Positions 54,250 through 64,000 of a stretch of DNA of 64,000 nt are shown piece by piece; the stretch's first letter is position 1, and each line of letters begins with the position of its first letter. The notes beneath the pieces are model-generated. The model saw nothing but the letters and a program-made list of their open reading frames with translations. It was not told the DNA's origin and did no database searches. Location of the stretch: positions 3,945,501-4,009,500 of the forward strand of contig JAVHKY010000054.1 of assembly GCA_035079385.1 (NCBI GenBank), given 5' to 3'. The DNA comes from Aspidiotus rigidus. Its lineage: Eukaryota; Arthropoda; Insecta; Hemiptera; Diaspididae. The position numbers were made by a program, and so were the translations under genes.

Positions 54250-55959
54250 AGAAGTCCTAAAATTTATTTGAAAACGTGCTGAGTATCAGAATATCATCGC
54301 ATGGAAATGGATTTAGTTAGAAATTAAAAATATATGCGGTATCGTCCCAAGGGAAGGGGTCCTCTCCGCACTCAGATGGACACCATCTTTTCATTGAATA
54401 ACAATTTTGGTAACATCTTTGATCTGCTTCTCCTCTCTCATTCTACTGTACGGAGTGAAAAACAATCTTTGTTATATTTAATACAATTTTTCATGTTTCA
54501 TTTCGCGAAATCGGGACACCGAAGTTGATGTCTTGACCAATTGATAACTTACTTTCCAATAGTGAATACCTATTATAAGATCATATGTATCAAAAAAAAA
54601 GTTTATTATAATTTTCGAAATTCGATTTTGAATAAATGATATTTACCGTTGATAACTTTGCGTTCTTTTTATTCCGAGAGAAAAAAATGTAGGCTACGAA
54701 AGCACAATATGATAGCTTTTTTGTTCAAGTAAGTTTCTAACACTGATGAACCAATTTTTAGATATTATTTTTGCTCCGAGCAATTGAAACCTAATAGGGA
54801 CTCATGTGAAAATAATCGTCAATATACGAATTTGCTCTTCAAGTTCTTTATTAGGAAAATTACGAAAGATTTATCTGATGTGCTTTCTTGGTACATCATC
54901 GTCTTAAAACCACGTTTGTAATTATTAACTGTCCTCAAGAATATGAAATTTGTGCTATCGTAATGACGTGAGTATTTTTCTGTGCTCAATTTCGTGGAAA
55001 TATCTATCATGATGGTAGAAAGTATTCAAAACTTCTCTTACCTATTTTAATATTTTTAGCCGAGAATTATGGCGTATTTTCCTAGAATAATTAATAAATT
55101 TTTGAGAGCCACCTACTTGAGAAGAATCAATTTTATGCAATAGCGTAGGGACTGTTTCTTTCATAAAAACTTGCTCCTTTGAAGAGGAACAGCGTTAATC
55201 TCAGGAAAGCGTATTTTGGTGAGCAGATTTTCTCATTACTATAACTAAGTTCAATATTATTAATTGTTCTTTTCCAAAAATAGGCCTAGACCTTTTTGGT
55301 ATCTTTGCGATGGATAGTTCCTATTGTAGTGTACTTCAGGTTTGTATAGAACAATTGAAACAGAGTAAGTATTTTTTGGACAAGGAAAACAAGAATGATG
55401 TAGGTAGTCCGTAACTGTCCAAAGCGTCGTTCACACTAATCAACTTAATCCAGGACTACTCCGTTTATTGTTTTCAATCGATTTAATTAGTCAATGTTAT
55501 TCACAGATCCAAATCAATTCTTCATTGCACACTCAAATCTTCTCATTTATCTCATTCATTGATCATTCATATTTTTTTCATAATACTTGCACCCTATAAT
55601 GGATTCAGCTTCGCACCTCCGCATTTCCCATCGCAGTCTATGCGGAAATCAGATCGCTAGCTTAATTGCTGGAACTCTACCGTCAGGATTCTACGACGCG
55701 CCCAGGACGCGCCTCGATCCTCCATTCTTATCAGTGCACAAAAAATGTACCTATATAATTATTGTTCCTAATAATATGCCCATGCGAAGTGTTTGTAGAA
55801 GGTAATTTCTGTATTATTTTATTAATTAATTATGGTCATTGTCATGGAATGCCCCGTGAATTTTGTGTGAGAGTGCGTCTTAGAATTTCCAGCCTCGATC
55901 CATTCCTGTGATTCGCTATGCTTTCTCTGTATTTTGACTTGTATTAAGCACAAATAAGT
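54250..55959. other. Intergenic region TRMT10C-TUSC2
   Basis: No gene seen; it should contain the 5' UTR and promoter of TUSC2. A frame at 55587-55805 shows no motif and no splice link to TUSC2. Otherwise featureless AT-rich sequence. Confidence 0.45.
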
Positions 55960-56490
55960 ATGGGTGTAAACGGTTCAAAATTGACCAAAAAAAAATCGAC
56001 TCCGACGTCTAAAGATTCACACAAGAAACACAACTTATCGTCCACGTATCTGGAAGAGGATAGGAAAAAGTATTCGACAATCGCCAAAGTACCACCACAT
56101 ATAGGTCCAGTGGTGATGCACCGACAAGGGTGAGTTTAATCCATTCAAAATGTTGAATTTTCTTTTTTTTTTTCAGCGTGTTCTTCAACTAAATCTTGAT
56201 ATAACCATCTTAATCTTCATATTTCCTTAGATCCATGTATTTTGATGAAGATGGTGATCTAGCGCATGAATTCTATGTTGAAGTCAGAGAGGGGCGTAGA
56301 TCGAAAATGAGAAGGATTTATGAAAATTTGAAGCCTCAGGTACAGTTAGAGAGCTCTTTTTTAAAACCCAAAAATTGAATTATTTTTCTAATTCATTGAA
56401 TTTTTCGATTATCGTCTGTTTCAGGGGACTGTAAAATTACCCTTTCCTCGTCTTCACAACGATTGTCCTGTGATAATTTACGTTTTATGA
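55960..56490 (+). CDS. TUSC2: TUSC2 (Fus1) homologue
   Basis: Small N-myristoylated protein linked in vertebrates to mitochondrial calcium handling and tumour suppression. Exons 55960-56129, 56231-56339, 56425-56490; 114 aa (human 110). It starts MGVNGSK, a good myristoylation signal. The highly conserved core is split by the first intron: HRQG|SMYFDEDGDLAHEFY, against human RRGSMFYDEDGDLAHEFY. Then KMRRIYENLKPQG|TVKLPFPR (human LRRVHKNLIPQGIVKLDHPR) and the end CPVIIYVL. All introns are GT-AG and in phase. The N-terminal 40 or so residues are Lys/Ser/Thr-rich and do not align, as usual for this family. Confidence 0.92.
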
Positions 56491-58547
56491 GCAACTTACG
56501 AGAGGTTGAATATTTTTGTACTACAAGTTTGCGAGGCGAATTAGTTTACTTTCATTCATTTTTTTGTCAGTGCTTATGAATCAAACGCCCAATCAATTGA
56601 TATTTCACAAAGATTTAGAATTCCAATAAGCAATTTTAGTCTCCTTTTTTATTACCAGTCCTATTTTTCGCTCTTCATCAGCCCTCAATCATCTATCACG
56701 TGCTGAATATTCCGTCAAATGACTTTTTTGAGCCGATGCTGTAATTTTTACCGCATGATTAATTTCTAGCATTTTGTTTGTTTTGTTTTTATTTATTTAG
56801 TTGTTGAGTTTTTATTTTTGTTTCGTTTATAGTTTGAGGCTTGCATTATGGCCATTCAAAATTATGTATAATTATTTTAAGTCGAGTTAGATGTAAATAC
56901 ATGAGATCATATCAATTCCAGTGATCTTTAATGGCATCTCCGATATGTTTGTTATTACAAAGAAGATACTGTGCGCCGGAATCTTCCGACTATTCGTGAT
57001 GGTGACAGTGTCAGGTCGGGGATTTTTTTTATGAATCGACTTCATTAGTTTTATTAGAGACGCGTGAATAGTATTTCGTCGTTGACGACATTAATTTATG
57101 AAAACAATTACGATAGGTCTACAATAGATGCAATGTTCATTCGAAATTTGGCGCTCATTTTTTGAGAGTTCTCATTTAAATGAGGTAGGCGGGTTATATT
57201 TGGAGATTTTTATGACTCTTTCGAACAAATCATGTACAAAAACTCTCAAAACGATGACAACAGATTAAAAGCATTCAAATATGGACATACTTGAAATAAA
57301 ATGGATCTAACTTAACCTATTTGACAATTTTGTGATTTTTGGATTCAAAATTTTCGAAGATTTAAGATTCTCCGCGGCGAGTGATCAAGATTTGTCATAA
57401 AAAACCAAGGAAAAAAACTCGAATATACCTTTTTAAAGCATTGTACAGAAATCTTCCTAAGCCAAGAAGATTTCTGAGTCTCAAAATAGTCGGTGAAGTA
57501 ATTGATTCATAAAAGCTGCCGAATGAGTACTTTCTTTTCTTTCATTTGTTGCACTATTATGTGAACGAAGAGAGAAAAAGTTGGGTCGGCTATTTATTCC
57601 CTTCACATTCTACCACTCAAAACTTCGGCAACTTCTGTTATTAACTATTTAGATGTTCAAAAATATGTACGCTTTACTCCCTAAAAAATACGCGATTATA
57701 ATCAATAATCGAAGCAAGGAACAAGGAAGGAAAAAAAGGAGTAAAAATTCAAAACACGATTCATTTCATTACAGTTTACAATTATTCTCATAATTCACTA
57801 TACAATCGTACAAAATACGTATAGAGTTGTAAAATGCTTCTATAAAAACAAAAGTACGCCAAGATTTGAAAAACAGAAAGTTGGTTTTAAAATTACTCTA
57901 AAATAGGAAACTGGTTGACTGTTTTTGCTCTAGCCTTAGGTTTGGTTCAACATTTCGCGTGAACAGTACCGAAGAGTTATTGCACATATGAAACATGCAA
58001 CTATCAAAAACAACCTAATACAACCACATATTAGCTTACAAGAAGCAAGTAATAATTTAAAATAGAATGACTTGTCAGTAAATCAAATGCAATGAACATT
58101 TTGATTGTTTACTGTTTTAAAAACGATTCTAGCTTCCCCCGTTTCGACTACATATTTCCTGGGACCGCACTTCCGAATGTATAAAAAATTCGTTAGAAAA
58201 ATATTCTTATAAAAGAAATCAGACTTTGAGTATCTTTGTTCATACTTTTCACCTAATTATGACAAATTTAATAAAATGTATCGAATATTATTGATTTTTC
58301 GCAGAAAACAGAAAAATAAGCTCAACAACCGCTATAAAAACCTTCAAACAGATAAACAGTCCATGCTTTTAAAATTATGGAGAACTATAGCGAGTATGAC
58401 CAGTAAGTTGAATAAACGCACTCATTCACATTAGAAATGCTTTTATGGCGTAGTCCTCGATTACGGACAAATATAAACAGATGAATCATTAGAAAAACAT
58501 TAAATCGCCTAATTATACCACAGACAAGATATGTTTTCATGGAAGCA
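56491..58547. other. Convergent intergenic region TUSC2-Crk
   Basis: Contains the 3' UTRs of TUSC2 (+) and Crk (-). AT-rich, with no other gene, RNA or clear repeat recognised. Confidence 0.5.
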
Positions 58548-59931
<1,384 letters not shown>

Positions 59932-62686
59932 CCTGCAACCCCGGAATTAGGTTCGCATAATGCAAGTCGTCAATAAATTATCCACTAAAGGATCCAAATA
60001 CATTTCCGAAATTATATTCACAGGAATTCTGCAACACGATATTAATAATTAAAAGTTAATCAAGCAACGTTGAAACCACAATCATGTCAGCTTTCGTTAA
60101 TGAGATTGATGTACGATGACTAAGAGCAATAAATTTTTTAGTACATATCATAATAAACACAATCGTGAGGCAAGGAATAATTAAAACTGAGAGAGTATCA
60201 AATTATTATATGATTTGAAATACCATTTGATGTAGGCATTACGGTTTCAATTGCATACTTCCGATCTACATAATTATTACAGTGATTGTTGAATGAATTT
60301 CTTCGTCCTGAAAACTAATCCGATTGAAGAAAATTCTGAGTCTTTGTTCTCGATATTTATTCAATACCGTTCGACTATTTCTAATTAGAAATTTCATAAA
60401 AGAGAAACGTATTTTCTAATTGACGATCCTTGTTTCTCAGTTTTCACAATAATAATGAGCTGTGTGTTGAAAAACTTCTGCTTTATCTACGAATATTAAT
60501 GAATGACGCCTTTTGCTTTTTTTAGATATTTTGAAAAAGTCAAAGACATGCTTCAGAATCATCTTCATGACAACACTGATATGAACCGAGTTCTGTAAAA
60601 GTCGGTCAAGTTACATGACAACATTTCGGAGGAAAATATTTCTTGTATTCGTACGTTAGACCTTATTTTATAGATTGTTGTCATGTCGCTTGACCAACTT
60701 TTACAGAACTCGGTTCATATTGCGAACTAGGACAAACTACCGGGGTAGTTACATCCGCCATTTTATATACAATCGGGGAAAAAAATTCATGTACTTAGCA
60801 ATCTAGAAGGTAAATAAATGAGGCCTACGTTTCGTTCTGTTCTATCTATAATAACTAATAAGATACAGATTATTATTTTTTTCTCTATCAAATAAAACAG
60901 AAGGAACCAAGCGCTTTTTTTCGACCAGAATTAAAATCATGTAACGCGCAATTTACGCGCCCAAGTTGGGTCGAAAATAATTATGGGAGCCACTGGTTTG
61001 AGTAGAGCAGCCTACTTTGAGTATAACTGCAGATTGGATATGTCGGATCGTAGAATACGGATTATAATATTAGATATTACGACCTTCCTCAATTCTGTTT
61101 CATCGCGCTTTCCAAATTTAAAATCCCTGATTTTTAATGATTAAGAGGTCCAAAGTTTTGACTCCTATAAATGGAAGGAGCTTTAGGCTTTTTGCGTCCT
61201 TTGGCGTTTTTAGCTTCCATAAGCGGTCTGATGATGATTAGGGGTATGAATATATAAATACAGGTGCTCTGGAACATTATCTAAATTTACAATAAGAATG
61301 AGATTTGAAGGAAATACTTGGAAGTCTAGATAGTTATTTGGAGCGCTAAAATTAGTGAAACTGAGTAAAAAATCTCGCCTCCTTTAAGAAAGCCAAACAT
61401 CTTCCGAAAGAGCAAGGAGCCAATGCCTTGGATCACGGGTTTGTCTTGAAAAATCTTTTGCCCCTAATTCCGCAAAAACGGAACGGAGCAGCTCTTTTGA
61501 GAATTTCGGAAGTCGACCCTCCAATTTTAATCTCAAATACAATGAAACTAACGTCTTTACAGTCTACAGTAGCATCACGGAATGAATTCCCTCTATTGTA
61601 AAATAAAAAAGGAGATCCTATTTGTACATAAAATTTCCCATTCAAGAAATGAAATTTCAAGAAAATTGATCGAGTCGATTTTGACTAATTAATTGGGGAT
61701 CAAAAAATATTTTGATTTTACCACAGTTGATTCTAGAGAACGTCTATTAAGCTAACATGACAAAATTCAACTAAAATGTTACCTTTCATACTCATTTCTA
61801 ATTTATCCTTACTACCAAAAAAAAAAAAAAAATCAATTCATTTTTTATTTTACATAATCAGGATCTTTTTATAATATCCAAATGGGACCCAAGACGTACT
61901 CAAAGTTATTCATAACTTCTCTTCTCCATCCAACGTGAAATTCTGACTTCATTAAAATCTATTCCGTAAAAATCATTTATGTTCACTTTAATCTAGTCAA
62001 TCATTTTTCATAAATTACATACTCGCTTCACAAACACGCATCAACAACAATAACAATAATTAGAAACAAACAAAAATAAAAATTCAAACTATCATTGTTA
62101 ACAAATACTATTTTTGGAAATAAATATAATATATATTATATAAAATTATGAAATGGAATATAGGGTGGGCTAGAAGAAATTCAAAACCATAAAGGCGATA
62201 TTTGAAAATTCTTTAAATTGTTGACTAGTTCGAAAGATTTTAGTCGTTAATACTTTTTGACACATAATATTAGACTATTGTATCAGTCATTACCCTTGGG
62301 GTCAAACCCACAAAAAAGTATAGGAATTGCAAAATAAAAAAGAGGAATGTGTTATGGGAAGAATCACGCACAAGATAATCACCTTTCAAAAGATAATGAA
62401 TAATTTAAATAAAAAAAAATAATAAAATGGCAAAAAACGTGTACAAATTGGTAATAGGCATTCAATACTGATTTTAAAAAGTACGTACGTTTCTTATAAG
62501 TACTAGTATTTCTGAAACATACGCCAACAGATAAAAAAAAAAATCTTAAAAAATAACATGGCATACAAAAATAATGATAAAATTAGGGGAACAGAAAAAG
62601 AACCGATCCAAATATTTTGATTATTTGAAGTCTGTCATTAAAATGATGTGTAAAGAAATGCAACGTTTCATTATGAGTTTTGTTAC
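59932..62686. other. Intergenic region Crk-cindr
   Basis: Upstream of Crk and downstream of cindr. It contains one hairpin element (60579-60720) and an A-run at about 61817-61832. No further gene or RNA recognised. Confidence 0.45.
60579..60720. mobile_element. MITE-like hairpin, 45-bp inverted ends
   Basis: The left end begins ATATGAACCGAGTTCTGTAA and the right end finishes TTACAGAACTCGGTTCATAT. The two arms match over about 45 bp with a few mismatches, separated by roughly 50 bp. Non-coding. Probably a miniature inverted-repeat transposon; the family is not identified. Confidence 0.7.
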
Positions 62687-63803
62687 TCATACCTGCGTAA
62701 CTAATTCCGTAAGTTTATCGATTTCATTTTTCATTTCCATGCGTAAAGATGCTTCATTCGCTAACTTCGTTTTCAACTGATCAATCGCTTTCGTATAAAA
62801 TTCGTTCTGTTTTTCCAAACGTATTTCCAACGCATTCACCTGTTTCACGTATGATTTTGCTCAGTAGAAATATGTGAAATAGAAAGTACGAAAATGTATA
62901 GATGCACTCACTTTTTCGAGTAATGAGTTCCAATCAGTAACGGATACGGTAACTACTTTTTCGAATGAGGATGAGGTAACAGTATCATTAATACTTGTAC
63001 TAGTCACAGTGGCGACGGTTTCTTTGGACGGTGGTAATGATTTAGGCTGGTAGGACAATGACAGAGCTTCAGCGTCACCGGAAAACATAGAAACTGGTCG
63101 CTGGAAACGGAACGTTACATTTGATCCAGAACTCGTAAAGCCACTTCGAATATTCACTGAAATAATGACACAAATGCATAAATTTAATTCTCAGAAAAAT
63201 GAGAGTTTTCTTGACAACTCGTTCAATAGATATTGGGGAAAAATTACAAATTATATACTTTGATGACTTCAAAATTGTATCGAATTAAAATTTTTTCGTT
63301 CTCCAGTAAATGGCGACAAAACATCATTTTTTTCATCCTCAAAACTCAAACATTATCAATATACTTGAAAATCTTAAACCAACTGTAGTACCCAATCACA
63401 CTGAAGTCAAAACAAAAATTATGTGAATCCTAGCGAATAACTCATACTTAGTTTTTCCATCGACTAACCTTGGGATGAGTTTTTCTTTAATTGATTCATT
63501 TTCAATTCTTGCAACCATGGAGCCGATTTTCTATTTGCGTTACCATTGATCATTATTTTGGAATTGTGTACTGTATTATTCGTCATTGGAACGTCATCCT
63601 ATGGAACAAAAAGGCACACGAAGTCAATATAAAGAACTGAGTCTAACATACACGTAACCATAACTCGTTCTTACTTCTTTGAAGTTAATTCCTGATGGTG
63701 GTCTTCGTTTGGGTGCTTTTGCACGAGATGCGGTCGGATGCGTTAGAACCTCTGATCTCTCAATAAAACTCAAGTCCATTTCTTTAATATTTTCTTTTGT
63801 TTC
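62687..63803 (-). CDS. cindr: cindr, CD2AP/CIN85-family adaptor (3' half; gene continues past the right edge)
   Basis: Cytoplasmic adaptor that joins receptor endocytosis (Cbl, endophilin) and actin capping. Exons found on the - strand: 63675-63803, 63469-63598, 62912-63156, 62687-62839; the upstream SH3-coding exons lie beyond base 64000. The first exon here carries the capping-protein-interaction motif LTHPTASRAKAPKRRPPS, which fits the family pattern LxHxTxxRPKxxxRR. Next come SAPWLQELKMNQ, a Ser/Thr-rich stretch (about FRFQRPVSMFSG), and the C-terminal coiled coil (VNALEIRLEKQNEFYTKAID, then LTELVTQV and stop). The coiled coil has the length and position of the CIN85 C-terminal helix. All junctions are GT-AG and in phase. 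The stop is read directly after VTQV; a weak donor overlaps it (CAG|GTATGA), so one more 3' exon cannot be excluded. Confidence 0.85.
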
Positions 63804-64000
63804 CTAAAAAAAAAAAAGAATGTATTACAGTAAGACTTTATCATAGCTGAAAACTGCAGCTTGTTCATCGTGGAATAATAATTCAACAAAAGCTGTAGAT
63901 TGTTTATATAATTCAAAAAATGCTATGTGAATATGATATTTTTTTGGCACACTAGATTTTATTGAACAGTTAAATTGGGAACATGAAGCCCTTATTTCAT
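63804..64000. other. cindr intron at the window edge
   Basis: Ends, on the - strand, with a long pyrimidine tract and the acceptor TTTTTTTAG before 63803. No further exon is visible up to base 64000. Confidence 0.5.

Overview
This is an AT-rich stretch of an insect (or close arthropod) nuclear genome. The evidence is six spliced animal genes with GT-AG introns, an insect-type Cad96Ca receptor kinase, Penelope-like and non-LTR retroelements, a pogo/Tigger-like transposon remnant and two nuclear copies of mitochondrial DNA. I cannot name the order or species. Exon coordinates come from reading splice sites and codon phase by eye; every gene model given in full adds up to a whole number of codons.

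Left end (1-12.7 kb): mobile-element graveyard. It holds a LINE 3' end, a tandem array of Penelope-like elements (two lineages, here called PLE-A and PLE-B) with a hammerhead-ribozyme-like motif in the terminal repeat, a Tigger-like transposase split by a mitochondrial insert, a TA-flanked foldback element, and a dispersed repeat rich in TGACGTCA palindromes.

12.7-41.2 kb: one gene, a 595-residue Cad96Ca-type receptor tyrosine kinase on the + strand in seven exons. Its 15-kb first intron contains a palindromic minisatellite, decayed PLEs, a second mitochondrial insert with CYTB and COX2 pieces, MITE-like hairpins and other tandem repeats. Its 7.5-kb intron 5 holds the youngest-looking element, a PLE-B copy with an open 687-codon frame, 96-bp inverted arms and a perfect 12-bp target-site duplication. 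That copy sits inside an older PLE-A copy, next to a LINE that itself carries a small foldback insert with its own 12-bp duplication.

41.2-64 kb: gene-rich and compact. On the - strand are a two-exon secreted Asn/Pro-rich protein of unknown function (825 aa), XRCC4 (DNA end joining), the SH2-SH3-SH3 adaptor Crk, and the 3' half of cindr (CD2AP/CIN85 family), which runs off the right edge. On the + strand are TRMT10C (mitochondrial RNase P / tRNA methyltransferase) and TUSC2. XRCC4 and TRMT10C are head to head and probably share a promoter. The genes do not form one pathway; Crk, cindr and Cad96Ca are all signalling or actin-linked proteins, but their proximity may be chance.

I found no clear new gene system. 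The best leads for novelty are the PLE-B copy with inverted arms together with the small foldback element that shares its terminal motif, the mitochondrial inserts, and the secreted helical repeat glycoprotein.
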